NCBI RefSeq assembly: GCF_026168555.1
Contig: NZ_CP092471.1
Location: forward strand, 1,746,501-1,810,500
Length of the DNA stretch: 64,000 bases
Source: Qipengyuania spongiae
GTDB taxonomy: Bacteria; Pseudomonadota; Alphaproteobacteria; Sphingomonadales; Sphingomonadaceae
Direction of reading: 5' to 3'
Each line of letters begins with the position of its first letter. The first letter of the stretch is position 1. Shown piece after piece: positions 46,256 to 55,641 of the stretch. The translations under genes and the position numbers were made by a program. The notes under the pieces were generated by a model. It saw only the letters and a program-made list of their open reading frames with translations, had not been told where the DNA came from and did no database searches.

Positions 46256-46393
46256 ATGAAAGACTGGAACGCCGATGAGGAGGCTGGCAGCGCCGATGAT
46301 CGCTGGATCACTTCGGAAGCGATCCTCGTCGGCCTTCTTATCGTATTCGGATTTGGCGCCATGCTCTTCGACTACGTCTATGCGATGCTCTAG
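46256..46393 (+). CDS. Short single-helix membrane protein
   Basis: The 45-residue product has a charged N-terminus and one hydrophobic helix (AILVGLLIVFGFGAMLFDYVY). It begins just outside the S1/P1 gene on the opposite strand. No family was recognised; its size and layout are typical of small inner-membrane proteins. Confidence 0.5.
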   Translation: MKDWNADEEAGSADDRWITSEAILVGLLIVFGFGAMLFDYVYAML

Positions 46394-46395
46394 CC

Positions 46396-46586
46396 ATGGC
46401 GGTCACTCGTGAGCAGAACTATGGGCTCTCACGCTCAGCATCGAGCGCAAGCACGGCGAAAAGGCCGCAAGTTACATCGCCGAACGTATGGCCGTATTCG
46501 AGCGGTCGGGTCCGCCAGAAGCCGCGACGCTCTGGCGGCAAGTCCAGCAGCGGTTCGCGCGACTGGAGCCTGGCAGCGAAAATTGA
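46396..46586 (+). pseudogene. DUF6961 family protein, apparent single-base frameshift
   Basis: The start ATG 46396 gives MAVTREQ and then, one base out of frame at 46413-46417, the sequence reads ELWALTLSIERKHGEKAASYIAERMAVFE and WRQVQQRFARL, which matches small alphaproteobacterial DUF6961 proteins (typical opening TR-QELWACALSIERKHG). Missing one G (GAGCAG-GAA) would restore it. Either a real frameshift or a sequence error. It follows the S1/P1 region. Confidence 0.65.
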
Positions 46587-46647
46587 GCTTTCCTACATGG
46601 AACGAAATGTGAACATATAGCCGCCTTCTTCGAATCGGAAGGTTGCC

Positions 46648-46740
46648 ATGCTCGTCCTCGATCCACCCGCGCTCGCGGGTCTCGCCGCCGTCATCACTGC
46701 CATCTCAGCCCTTGTCTGGGCGATACGCCGCAAGCCATGA
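46648..46740 (+). CDS. 30-aa single-helix membrane peptide
   Basis: A 30-codon frame starts at ATG 46648, six bases after GGAAGG, and encodes one hydrophobic helix ending in RRKP (AGLAAVITAISALVWAIRRKP). Very short helical proteins of this kind are common next to DUF6961-like genes in sphingomonads, but no function is known. Too short for confident calling. Confidence 0.4.
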   Translation: MLVLDPPALAGLAAVITAISALVWAIRRKP

Positions 46741-47077
46741 GCTCAAAGCGGCTACGATGGCGGACTATGCGCTGCATGGATACATTCTGCTTGTCGAATG
46801 CCGGTGTGCCGGCGCGTCACCCCTGTCCAGCCGATGGAGATATCGCTCCCATATCAGCGACAGGAATGCGCACGGCAGATTGCGGTAAACGAAAGAAGGC
46901 AACCATGCTCGAAATGCGGTAGTCGCTAAGTACGCGCAGTACCGACGGTGGTTAGCGGGCGGATTGTTCGTAGGCGGTGTGACAGCCGACGCTGACATTC
47001 GGCTACCGATTGGATTCGGCCCGTGCGACCTGCATTCGCAACGTTAAAGCAAGAGGGCACAGCTAAGGAGCAATCTG
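46741..47077. other. Intergenic region, nothing recognised
   Basis: No convincing coding frame, RNA or terminator can be seen between the small membrane peptide and the GNAT gene. AAGGAGCAATCTG before 47078 serves the next gene. Confidence 0.5.
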
Positions 47078-47581
47078 GTGGAAATCAGTGTTTTTCGTCT
47101 TAAGCCCGATCACGCTGATCGATATAGGCAGCTGCGTTGTTCGGCATTGTCCTTATACCCGCAATATTTCGGTGCATCGCTCAGCGAAGAAGCGAAGCTT
47201 TCTGATGGTGAATGGGCACAACGTATTAGCGATGGGGTAATTTTCGGCGCATGGGTCGGGGATGAAATGGTCGCATGCGTGGGGTTGGCGTCGCGCGCCA
47301 AGAAGAAGCTTCGACACAAAGCAGTATTGTGGGGAATGTTCGTCGATCCGGAACGACGCGGACTTGGTATTGGACGACGCCTCCTCGAAGTAAGTCTCTC
47401 ATATGCGCGCGCTCGATTTGAGGAAGTTGTCTTGACGGTCGTTAAAGGAAATGACCCTGCCGCAAAGCTGTATGCTAGCGCCGGCTTTTATGAATATGGC
47501 CGGGAAGTCCGGGCGATCAAGGTAGGAGGTCGCTATTACGATGAGATCTTGATGAGGTTGCCCCTCGCAGTGAAACGCTGA
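47078..47581 (+). CDS. GNAT family N-acetyltransferase
   Basis: The 167-residue protein has the GNAT acetyl-CoA-binding motif VDPERRGLGIGRRLLE and the helix AAKLYASAGFYEYG near the end. It transfers an acetyl group to an unknown amine. GTG 47078 follows AAGGAGC. Its base usage is more AT-rich than its neighbours, which may indicate recent acquisition. Confidence 0.88.
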   Translation: MEISVFRLKPDHADRYRQLRCSALSLYPQYFGASLSEEAKLSDGEWAQRISDGVIFGAWVGDEMVACVGLASRAKKKLRHKAVLWGMFVDPERRGLGIGRRLLEVSLSYARARFEEVVLTVVKGNDPAAKLYASAGFYEYGREVRAIKVGGRYYDEILMRLPLAVKR

Positions 47582-47833
47582 CCGTCGAAAGCGCTTACGC
47601 GATCGATCCTATTTCTGAGTTCGGTCGGTCTGAAGGCGCATAAGCTGGGTGGCTATCCGAAAGGTCCAGTCCGGACCGGGCTCGAAGCACAGGGCGATGT
47701 TTTCTTTCGTGTCGAACCGAACTCCGAAACGCCAGGTAGAAGCAAGTCCGGCTCGGGATCTTCCCTCCGGAGTTGGAGGATGTCGGCTCTCACAAGCCTA
47801 TCATGAAACCGGCCGAGCTCACGAGAAAATATG

Positions 47834-47850
47834 TAATATCAAGCGTATCA
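47834..47850 (+). promoter_or_regulatory. 17-bp dyad operator, copy 1
   Basis: TAATATCAAGCGTATCA matches the copies at 48031, 58864 and 60110 with changes only in half-site ends. It is 197 bp upstream of copy 2. No gene with a clear start lies directly behind it. Confidence 0.45.
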
Positions 47851-48030
47851 TATGGAATGGTCTCTTGGAGTTAAGCGGTGGCAACGTTCCGGGCGGGGTC
47901 CACCATTGGAGTTTCGCAGCTCGACAACTTTTCCGCAGAGCAGCGGAAAAAATGCACCATATGGAATTCGCGGATAGGAAGGGCGCGGGAGGGCGCCGAG
48001 TGTCACATGGCGGCAACACTTCGGCCTATA

Positions 48031-48047
48031 TAATATCTAGCGTACTA
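48031..48047 (+). promoter_or_regulatory. 17-bp dyad operator, copy 2, upstream of the TonB receptor
   Basis: TAATATCTAGCGTACTA sits in TATATAATATC, so its left half overlaps a good -10 box, and the receptor ATG is 72 bp downstream. A repressor bound here would block transcription of the receptor. Confidence 0.6.
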
Positions 48048-48118
48048 AATTGGCTATCTGTTTTGAGGTCTTCGCGATAGTCCGATCGCTCTCTGAATGG
48101 GGCAAGGATATATCACCA

Positions 48119-51055
48119 ATGCGTTATGATTCTCGATTGAGCCGTGCGGCCCTGCGGACGGGCACAGCCGTGGCTGCAATGATTCTCCCGACCGCACTGG
48201 CGGCGCAGGAGCGGGCTGAAGAAGCGGAAGCTGGGCAGCCTTCCGAACCGATCGTCGTCACGGGATCGCGCATTCCGCGACCGGAACTGGACGCCGATGT
48301 TCCTGTTGCGGTCGTAGATAGTGTGACAATCCTGCAGGATGCCGCAGGAAACGTTTCGGACATCATCAACGAACTACCACAGGTAGGCATCGGCAATACT
48401 CGCACCAATTCCAACTTTCTGACATCGGGTACCGGTGTCGCGACCGTGAACCTGCGTTCGCTCGGATCGAGCCGCACTCTCACCCTGGTCAACGGTCGTC
48501 GCTTCATAAGCGGCTTTGCTGGCGATTCGGCCGTGGACGTCAACAACATCCCGATCGATCTGATCGAGCGATTCGAGGTCGTTACCGGCGGCTCTTCAGC
48601 GGTTTACGGCTCGGACGCGGTCGCGGGCGTTCTGAACTTCATACTCCGCGATGAGTTCGAGGGATTCCAGATGCGTGCGCAGGCTGGCGTTACCGAGGAG
48701 GGCGACAATCCGCGCTATCTGATCAGCGGGATGGCCGGGACAACGTTCGGAACGGACGATCGTGGCAATGTGATTCTAACCTTCCAGTATGACAAGGACG
48801 AGGGACTCCGGTCTCGCAACCGCGACATTTCGGACGAGGACTGCGCCAATCTGATCTGCGGGCCGGCGGCGTACAGCTCGTTCGCACCGCAGGGGCAGTA
48901 CCAGCTGGTCAACGCCAACGGCGTACCGGTGCCCATCCTCGCTGGCAACAGGAGCACTTTCTCCTTCAACCCGGATAACAGCCTCGCGATCATACCGGGA
49001 CTGGGTGCGTCGGGCTTCGGGTTCAACCGCAACGCGGAGCGTTTCATCTCAGTCCCGTTGGAGCGGTACCTTGGATATGCGGTGGCCAACTACGACCTTG
49101 GTGGGAATTCGGAGGTCTACGCCGAAGCGACGTTCGCGAAGGTGACGTCCCGCAGTCGGCTCGAGCCGTTCGCGCTCGATCTCCTGGGCGACATATACAC
49201 GCGCGACACCGATCCGTTCGGGATTCCGATCACCAACGCCTTCATTCCGACCTCGATCGCCAATGCAATCGCTGCGGCAAATTCGGACGCTAATCCGAAT
49301 AACGACGTCGATGCGATCGCAGGACGCCGCCGCCAGAACGATGTTTTCGATCGTAGCACTTTCGTCGAGCGCGAGACCTGGCGTGCGGTTGCCGGCGTGC
49401 GTGGTGACCTCAGCGATCGCATTCGATACGATGTGAACTACGTCTACGGACATCTGAACGACTTCAATTCCACTGAGGATGTGGACGTGAACCGTTACCG
49501 GAATGCCCTGGACGCGATCCGGGTGGGAACCGGGAACGTCGTCGGGGTGGATATCGTATGCCGCGATGCCGCGGCGCGTGCCGACGGCTGCATTCCCATC
49601 AACCTCTTCGGTTTCGGCACTGCCGATCCTAGGGCCAGTTCCTATGTGCAGGCGGTCGTGCCCGCATCACGTGACATTACGAACGAGCAGCACGTGGTGA
49701 CCGCTGTCCTTTCCTCATCCAACCTTGCTGACTTGTGGGGTGCCGGAGGCATCGGCGCGGCGTTCGGCGTCGAGTACCGGTATGAATCGACCGTGGAGGA
49801 TCTGGATATCCTCACGAATACGGGTGGGAACAGCGGGAACATCCAGCCCGACCTCGTCGGCTCCCAGGACGTCTACGAGGTGTTCGGCGAACTCGACGTG
49901 CCGATCCTCAGTGAGCGACCTGGCTTCGAATATCTCGGGGTCAGCGGCGCTGCGCGTTACTCCGAGTATTCAACCGTCGGCGGAGTGTTCAGCTGGAATG
50001 CGGGTGCCGAATGGGAGCCTGTCCGCGGCGTACGTCTGCGCGGTCGCTATGCCGTTTCGAACCGTGCGCCGAACAACTCCGAACTGTTCAGCCAGCCCGG
50101 CGAGACGTTCGCGTCCATCGTCGATCCCTGCGATGGCGTCACAGCGACATCGACCGGCGAGTTCGACGCCGGCTGCCGCTCGATCCCCGCGATCGCCAAT
50201 TTCCTGGCCGCCAATCCCGGCACGGCGTTCACCTACACGCTTGCCGATATTCAGTCGGTGAATGGCTTCGTCGGTGGCAACCAGAACCTTAAGGAAGAGA
50301 CCAGCAAGACGATCACGGCAGGCTTCGTCGTAGGGCCCAACCTCATAACCGGGCTGTCTTTCAGCGTCGATTATTTCGATATCGTCATCGATGACGCCAT
50401 CGACACCATCGGCCGCGGCCTCACTGTCGAGCAATGTCTGCTGACTGACCTGCCCGTATTCTGCGATCAGGTCATCCGGTTCCCCACCGGAAGACTGCAG
50501 ACGGTCAATGCGCAACTCATCAACGTCGCGAAGCTAGAAGTGCGGGGGGTGGATGCCCAGCTTCGCTACCAACGGGACCTCGGTCTCCTGCCGAATGACC
50601 GGTTGGCGTTCAACGTCAATTACACCTACCTCATCGACAACATAACCCAGAGCGATCCGTCCTCCGATCCGATCGATGACGCTGGCACCTTCGGGGCCGC
50701 GTTCTCTCGGCACAGGGCCTCGGCTCGCGCTGCATACGGTTTCGATGGCGTCAACGTCAGCTGGCAAACGACTTTCCTGAGCGGAGAACCGTTCCTGAAT
50801 CCGGATCGCTTCATCAGCAACAACCCCGACGTCGTTGCACTGAACGATGTTGATGACTATTGGCTGCACAATGCACAGGTGTCTTTCGACCCGAACGAAG
50901 ACCTCACGTTCTACCTGAACGTGGACAATGTCTTTGACACCAAGCCACAATACCTGCCGGGAACGCCCTTCGGCACACCGACTGGCCTTGAGACGAGCGC
51001 TAACTTCGATCTCTTCGGTCGTCGTTACACCGCCGGTGTGCGGGTGAATTTCTGA
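48119..51055 (+). CDS. TonB-dependent outer-membrane receptor
   Basis: This 978-residue outer-membrane receptor has a signal peptide (AAMILPTALAAQ), a TonB box-like region followed by IVVTGSRIPRPE, a plug domain (VSDIINELPQVG, LVNGRRF, AVYGSDAVAGVLNF) and a long beta-barrel ending in a terminal Phe (YTAGVRVNF). The family imports a large substrate using TonB energy; the closest known relatives with this plug take up peptides or glycans, but the substrate cannot be assigned. AAGGA precedes ATG 48119. It is probably controlled by the dyad at 48031. Confidence 0.93.
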   Translation: MRYDSRLSRAALRTGTAVAAMILPTALAAQERAEEAEAGQPSEPIVVTGSRIPRPELDADVPVAVVDSVTILQDAAGNVSDIINELPQVGIGNTRTNSNFLTSGTGVATVNLRSLGSSRTLTLVNGRRFISGFAGDSAVDVNNIPIDLIERFEVVTGGSSAVYGSDAVAGVLNFILRDEFEGFQMRAQAGVTEEGDNPRYLISGMAGTTFGTDDRGNVILTFQYDKDEGLRSRNRDISDEDCANLICGPAAYSSFAPQGQYQLVNANGVPVPILAGNRSTFSFNPDNSLAIIPGLGASGFGFNRNAERFISVPLERYLGYAVANYDLGGNSEVYAEATFAKVTSRSRLEPFALDLLGDIYTRDTDPFGIPITNAFIPTSIANAIAAANSDANPNNDVDAIAGRRRQNDVFDRSTFVERETWRAVAGVRGDLSDRIRYDVNYVYGHLNDFNSTEDVDVNRYRNALDAIRVGTGNVVGVDIVCRDAAARADGCIPINLFGFGTADPRASSYVQAVVPASRDITNEQHVVTAVLSSSNLADLWGAGGIGAAFGVEYRYESTVEDLDILTNTGGNSGNIQPDLVGSQDVYEVFGELDVPILSERPGFEYLGVSGAARYSEYSTVGGVFSWNAGAEWEPVRGVRLRGRYAVSNRAPNNSELFSQPGETFASIVDPCDGVTATSTGEFDAGCRSIPAIANFLAANPGTAFTYTLADIQSVNGFVGGNQNLKEETSKTITAGFVVGPNLITGLSFSVDYFDIVIDDAIDTIGRGLTVEQCLLTDLPVFCDQVIRFPTGRLQTVNAQLINVAKLEVRGVDAQLRYQRDLGLLPNDRLAFNVNYTYLIDNITQSDPSSDPIDDAGTFGAAFSRHRASARAAYGFDGVNVSWQTTFLSGEPFLNPDRFISNNPDVVALNDVDDYWLHNAQVSFDPNEDLTFYLNVDNVFDTKPQYLPGTPFGTPTGLETSANFDLFGRRYTAGVRVNF

Positions 51056-51066
51056 CGAGATGATAA

Positions 51067-51095
51067 ACGGGGAGCGACGAGATGCCGCTCCCCGT
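51067..51095 (+). terminator. Hairpin after the TonB receptor
   Basis: A 10-bp stem (ACGGGGAGCG with CGCTCCCCGT) encloses a 9-base loop 11 bp after the stop. There is no T-tract, so it may be a stabilising hairpin or a Rho-dependent end. Confidence 0.5.
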
Positions 51096-51395
51096 ACCAA
51101 CTGAACGGGCAGGCCGTATGTTGGACGTGCTGCACCTCGATTGCGACGGGATGACATCTGCTTTTGCGCTGGTGCATCTACGGCTCGGAAGTTCCCTTAT
51201 CGAACAGAGCCACGGCAACAGCCTCGGTTGCGATCGAACAATCGGGTTCGGGGTCTGCCTCTAGGCGAAGGGTTCCGCTTAGCTGTAGCTTCGCGTGCCC
51301 ATCCTTATCTATGCGCAGTTTACTGCCAACATCGTATATGTTTCGGGTTTATTCCCGATTACCTGACCTGACGATTTCGCTCGTCGCGTTGACGC
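51096..51395. other. Intergenic region, nothing recognised
   Basis: The bases between the receptor hairpin and the transposase fragment hold no convincing gene. They include TCGGTTGCGATCGAAC at 51224-51239, nearly identical to a sequence at 39259-39274. Confidence 0.45.
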
Positions 51396-51821
51396 TCAGT
51401 TTTCGTATCTCCGCCGAAGCAGGGCAAGCAGAATCTCGCTGATCCGGGTGCGCTCTGCGCGTAGAGCCATGCGTGTCCGATCGGGCGGATTGAGCATGGC
51501 TTCGGGGAACTTATGTTCGAGCACCCGGGCCGACCGGTAGTCGCAACCCAATTCATGGCTAATGGTGATCGTGCTCTGGCCTTTCGGCATCATGACGAAC
51601 ATCCTGGCGGCCCGGAATACCTCGCGGATGTCCATTCGCTTGTAGGCGAGAATGGTGCTGCTGGTGACGCTGAACTGGCGACAGCAGCCCTTGCATATCC
51701 AGCGATGCTGGTTCGCCATCCATAAGCTTTCCGGATGGTTGCACTGGGGGCAGACCGGCTTCCCATCAGTCTCAGACCATCGAATCTGATGGAAGAGGGC
51801 TCCGACATCTGATTCGGTCAT
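51396..51821 (-). CDS. IS1595-type transposase, N-terminal zinc-ribbon part only
   Basis: The 141-residue protein has the zinc ribbon of IS1595/ISXO2-like transposases (CPQC and CKGCCRQFSVTSSTI) and the following helical segment (FVMMPKGQSTITISHELGCDYRSARVLEHKFPEAM). The DDE domain, normally about 150 residues more, is absent. It is either a remnant cut by a later event or a small DNA-binding protein derived from the element. It lies next to the restriction locus and diverges from it. Confidence 0.75.
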   Translation of the reverse strand: MTESDVGALFHQIRWSETDGKPVCPQCNHPESLWMANQHRWICKGCCRQFSVTSSTILAYKRMDIREVFRAARMFVMMPKGQSTITISHELGCDYRSARVLEHKFPEAMLNPPDRTRMALRAERTRISEILLALLRRRYEN

Positions 51822-51914
51822 TCGCTCGAGATCGCGCGCGGGAAGGGTGTGCGACTACTTCGATTGACTGAAATGCTGTCCGTTAAGAGGGAATACCGCC
51901 ATATTTGTCACGCC

Positions 51915-52010
51915 AGTATCGCTTCTGCTACCAAAAGTATCGCATATGTTACCTCGGATGGGGACCTTCGGGTGAGGAAAGGCAAATGCTTATATGCCAT
52001 ATGTGATACT
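51915..52010. promoter_or_regulatory. GATACT operator repeats before the DUF6471 gene
   Basis: AGTATCGC occurs at 51915-51922 and 51936-51943, 21 bp apart, and GATACT in the opposite sense at 52005-52010. The inner copies extend to CATATG(C/T)GATACT on opposite strands, forming a large dyad in the gap between the transposase fragment and the DUF6471 gene. It is a likely operator for the DUF6471/restriction operon. Confidence 0.5.
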
Positions 52011-52054
52011 CCGGGATATGAATGTGAGACTTTCGCCCTTGAAGGAGAGCGCGA

Positions 52055-52366
52055 TTGACTGATTCTTTGAGGGACACCGACATTGAGGCTCTCGCCCGCA
52101 ATCTGTTGCGGGCGCAGCTGATGGTCAGGGGGTGGAGCTATGCTCGATTGGCCGAGGCACTACAGGAACTCGGCGTCGAGGAGACGGAAGCGAGCATCAA
52201 GAACAAGGTGTCGCGGGGACGCTTCACCTTCGTCTTTTTCCTTCAGTCCATGATCGCGATCGGGTCCGAAGAACTGAGGGTGCCCCGCCTCGAAGCATTG
52301 CTGGACGGCGAATTCAGCGGTGCTGGTGCCGCACAGAGACTAGCCCGAAGGACTGATGAGCGATGA
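52055..52366 (+). CDS. DUF6471 protein, possible restriction-control regulator
   Basis: The 103-residue protein matches DUF6471 (LLRAQLMVRGWSYARLAEALQELGVEETEASIKNKVSRGRFTFVFFLQSM), which has the length and helix pattern of an Xre-like HTH. The TTG start at 52055 follows AAGGAGAG. It lies 178 bp before a large restriction-methylase gene and behind paired operator repeats, the usual layout of a controller protein; this role is inference. An ATGA overlap with its stop opens a 65-codon frame (52363-52560) that I could not assign. Confidence 0.75.
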   Translation: MTDSLRDTDIEALARNLLRAQLMVRGWSYARLAEALQELGVEETEASIKNKVSRGRFTFVFFLQSMIAIGSEELRVPRLEALLDGEFSGAGAAQRLARRTDER

Positions 52367-52544
52367 AGGTGTCCGAACGCTTGTTAGAGCCTACATCGCA
52401 AGGTCACTTGCTATCGCTGCGCCGCGGTCTTCTTGATGCGGTTTCTCAAAGCTGTAGAGGCACCATGGATATGTATCGCCACATCAATCGAGGATGCAGC
52501 CGGGACGGACGGTGCATACGTATTGGCGGAGAAGGAGGCTCTTG

Positions 52545-55500
52545 GTGTCTGGCCCGTTGAATCAGAAGTTCAAAGATTACACCGAGCAGGACACGGTCGA
52601 TAAGCTGATCTTGCCATGGCTTGCATCGCAGCATCGTTTTCCATCTGTCTCCAGTCTGGATTACCAAGCCCAGCATACTTTGCCGAACGCGGACGGAGGG
52701 ACTGGAAGGTATGACGGTCTCTATCTCTCGGGCGGCTACCCCTACGTGGTCATGGAGGGTAAGCGCTACAGGCACGATCTGACGGACGACGACGTGGCAC
52801 AGGCGCGCAGCTATGCAACTTCCGATTTCTTCGATCGACCGGTTCCCTTTCTCGTGGTCTCCAACGGACGTGAGCATCGCTTCCTCCAGATCTCGACAAC
52901 CATGGATCCATCGGACGGTCGACCGATCTACAACGAGATTCCGGCTGTGGAATGGAAGCAGGTCATCGCAGAGGTCCCTGGCGAAGTCCGTCAGATGCTC
53001 ACCGAGGCTGATCTCTTCAAGCTGCTGAAGTCCTTCAAGACCGCCATTGCCAATGACATTGGCGTTCTGTTTCGCCATCCAACGAAGTTAGAGTTCGATC
53101 TCGCCCAACATTCCTTCGGCGTCCATCTTGAGCGGATCATACAGGCCCGTCGCACTTTCCTGGGCGAGACCGCAAAGGGAAGCAGCGAGGGCGCAAGGAC
53201 GCAGGAAGCAATACGACAGGCGATCGAGGGGGTAGCACTGCACTTCACGATCAAGGTGCTCTTCATCAAGCTGATAGAGGATCTAGCTCGTGGCGGGAAC
53301 AGTCAGCGCATCATCCACACGCTTTTCCCTCATAGCGAATACGACCAGATTGGTGGCCTCTTCGGATATAAAGTTTTGAACGGCTTGGATGCCGAGGATG
53401 CGGCAATGGCGCTTAAGGTCTTTGCTCGTTCTAAGGCCTTCTACCGGAAGCTCGGTATGGATATTGCCAACGTGTCATGGGCAGACATCTTCCGCTACGG
53501 CTTCTCGGTCAACATGAGCCGGTATGGTCAGCTCTTCCAGGCACGTGACTATGACAGGTTCATGCCCTCCGAAGCGACCCTCGAAGCCATCCATGAGAAG
53601 CTGATCGCGATCGATATCCGAACCGCGATCATCTATGGCTCGGCTTCCAAGCGCAGCAACGTGATCGGTGATCTCTACGAAAAGCTAATCGGTGATGAGA
53701 TCCGCTCTGAGCTGGGAGCGGTCTACACCCCTGATGTGACGATGCGCTTCATGGTTCAGCTGGGAAAGCTAGCGCTAGGCAAGTTCCGTGGGCACAAGAT
53801 TGTCGAGCCTGCATGCGGATCGGGACACTTCTTTCGAGAAATCTACCGGCGATACGTCGACGAGGTAATGGAAGAGCGCAAAGCCGCTTCGTTGATCGAG
53901 GATCCTCAATTAGCGCATGCCGAGGCGCTGGCCCACGTCTACGGGCGAGACATCGATCCTTTTGCTGTACAGCTCACGCTGCTGTCGACGTTCCTCGAGC
54001 ACCTGAAGGACAACGTTTCGCCGGGAAGTGAAGATTTCGGCCGAAAGGTCTGGCGTGCAGACCTTTCGATCGACACCCAGAACTCGCTTGATCCAATCAC
54101 CGTTGATCCGAACGTCGGTTTTGACATCCACAAGACGTCCGATCTCGCCTCCGCGAAAAACCTGAAGGAGAGCGCTCAACGGGCGATCGACCCCGATCTC
54201 ATTATTGGCAATCCGCCCTACGGAGTGAAGGTGCTCAAGGGAGCAGGTTATGACGCGATCTACGATCTTCAGAGCAAGGATAGCTACGGCTATTTCATCG
54301 CGAATGCGCTAGCACGATTGCCTGAAGGAAAAAGGGTCATCTTCATCGTCAGCTCCTCGTTCCTGACCATCGGGAGCCACAGGAAATTGAGGGAGACCAT
54401 CCTCTCCCGATCCAAGATTATCAGGGTGATAAAGCTCCACCGGGCCACCTTCCCAGGGATCGACACTTTCCCAGTGATCCTAGAGTTGGAGCGTTGCGAA
54501 GATGCCAAGGCGAGGGAGCAGAATTACTATCAGTTCTACGACTTCTGGCGCTTCCACCCGACGACCGATGCATCGGAGCTAACTCGCGCGTACGACGCGA
54601 TTCTTGCCGACCCCGATGCCAACAACACATGGCCTTTTAAGGATGACATCGCGAAGCGGTACAAGGTGCGGCAAGGAGTGATCCCATTCTATCGAAACAA
54701 GCCTATTTTCGAAGGACGACCGTCACTATACGAATACATGGTCGATATGACGTCCAATCCGGTGACGCTCAATCTACCGTATGGAAAGAACCAGACCCTA
54801 TCGGTAAGGGCGCAGATGATCCGAGGAAGGACGGTAGCGCGCCTAGGCAAGATCGCGAGCGTTAAGATCGGGCTCCAGTCAGGAAAAAACACCCGGTTCT
54901 ATAGGGTAGCTCCAGGTGCGTCCGGCGGGGCCGCCGCTGGCGGCTATCAGGATGTCGATATGGGTCGAGTGGTGAAGGATAAGGCTCTGGCAGCCCTCAC
55001 CGACGCGGAAAGAACGCAAGGAATACGGGTCAACGACCCAACAGCTGACCGATACTGGGTTCCTCTCGACAAGTCTGGCAAGGCCGATATCGAGAATGGC
55101 CTCCTTGCGGAGTATTGGCGGCCCATTGAGTTCTATGTCGATTGGTCGGAGCAAGCGGTATCAGATATGAAAGCGCTGAAGGGCTCGGTTTTCAGAAACT
55201 CTCAGCATTACTTCTCGAAAGGGATTAGTTTCTCCAATACAGGGATCTATTCGCCGACCTATCGTCTCAGCCATGGTGGAGTTTTCGACCAGAAAGGCTC
55301 GGTGATCCTGTGCGAAGCCCTAGACCGCCGGGTACTGCTTGGCATCCTGTCGTCTTCGCTTCTGCGTTACTTCGCCAAGAGCTTCATCAATCACGGCGTA
55401 GACAGTCAGATCGATGATCTGCCCATCGTGATCCCCGATGCTTCCGAGGCGAAGAAGATTTCCGACCTCGTGGACGAAATTGTTACCGAGCAGCAGAATG

Positions 55501-55634
55501 ATTCCGCATATGACTACCGGTCGAAGGCCGACAAGATCGACGCCGTGGTCTTCCAGCTTTATGACATCGATGCCGATGAGCGCGCCGAGATCGAAAGCTG
55601 GCTTCGCCGACACTATCCCAAGCTGCATCCATGA
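52545..55634 (+). CDS. Type IIG-like restriction-modification enzyme
   Basis: The 1029-residue fused enzyme has an N-terminal PD-(D/E)XK nuclease (Asp57 in GRYDGLYL, Glu71 and Lys73 in VVMEGKRY) and an N6-adenine methylase with motif I VEPACGSGHF (420-429) and motif IV NPPYG (556-560), followed by a target-recognition half. Such type IIG proteins cut and methylate one DNA site. GTG 52545 is preceded by AAGGAGG. It ends 7 bp before the convergent DUF5131 gene. Confidence 0.9.
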   Translation: MSGPLNQKFKDYTEQDTVDKLILPWLASQHRFPSVSSLDYQAQHTLPNADGGTGRYDGLYLSGGYPYVVMEGKRYRHDLTDDDVAQARSYATSDFFDRPVPFLVVSNGREHRFLQISTTMDPSDGRPIYNEIPAVEWKQVIAEVPGEVRQMLTEADLFKLLKSFKTAIANDIGVLFRHPTKLEFDLAQHSFGVHLERIIQARRTFLGETAKGSSEGARTQEAIRQAIEGVALHFTIKVLFIKLIEDLARGGNSQRIIHTLFPHSEYDQIGGLFGYKVLNGLDAEDAAMALKVFARSKAFYRKLGMDIANVSWADIFRYGFSVNMSRYGQLFQARDYDRFMPSEATLEAIHEKLIAIDIRTAIIYGSASKRSNVIGDLYEKLIGDEIRSELGAVYTPDVTMRFMVQLGKLALGKFRGHKIVEPACGSGHFFREIYRRYVDEVMEERKAASLIEDPQLAHAEALAHVYGRDIDPFAVQLTLLSTFLEHLKDNVSPGSEDFGRKVWRADLSIDTQNSLDPITVDPNVGFDIHKTSDLASAKNLKESAQRAIDPDLIIGNPPYGVKVLKGAGYDAIYDLQSKDSYGYFIANALARLPEGKRVIFIVSSSFLTIGSHRKLRETILSRSKIIRVIKLHRATFPGIDTFPVILELERCEDAKAREQNYYQFYDFWRFHPTTDASELTRAYDAILADPDANNTWPFKDDIAKRYKVRQGVIPFYRNKPIFEGRPSLYEYMVDMTSNPVTLNLPYGKNQTLSVRAQMIRGRTVARLGKIASVKIGLQSGKNTRFYRVAPGASGGAAAGGYQDVDMGRVVKDKALAALTDAERTQGIRVNDPTADRYWVPLDKSGKADIENGLLAEYWRPIEFYVDWSEQAVSDMKALKGSVFRNSQHYFSKGISFSNTGIYSPTYRLSHGGVFDQKGSVILCEALDRRVLLGILSSSLLRYFAKSFINHGVDSQIDDLPIVIPDASEAKKISDLVDEIVTEQQNDSAYDYRSKADKIDAVVFQLYDIDADERAEIESWLRRHYPKLHP

Positions 55635-55641
55635 TAACGGA

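Larger units (their letters stand above)
47582..48118. other. Regulatory region upstream of the TonB receptor
   Basis: This 537-bp region has no convincing gene. It holds two copies of the 17-bp dyad (47834-47850 and 48031-48047) and a perfect 8-bp hairpin (TTTTCCGC/GCGGAAAA, 47929-47950) that could act as a terminator or attenuator between them. Confidence 0.55.

Noticed and set aside
52363..52560. 65-codon frame coupled to the DUF6471 stop
   Set aside because: It has an ATGA overlap, but its translation is unlike any family and it overlaps the start of the restriction gene; not called as a gene.
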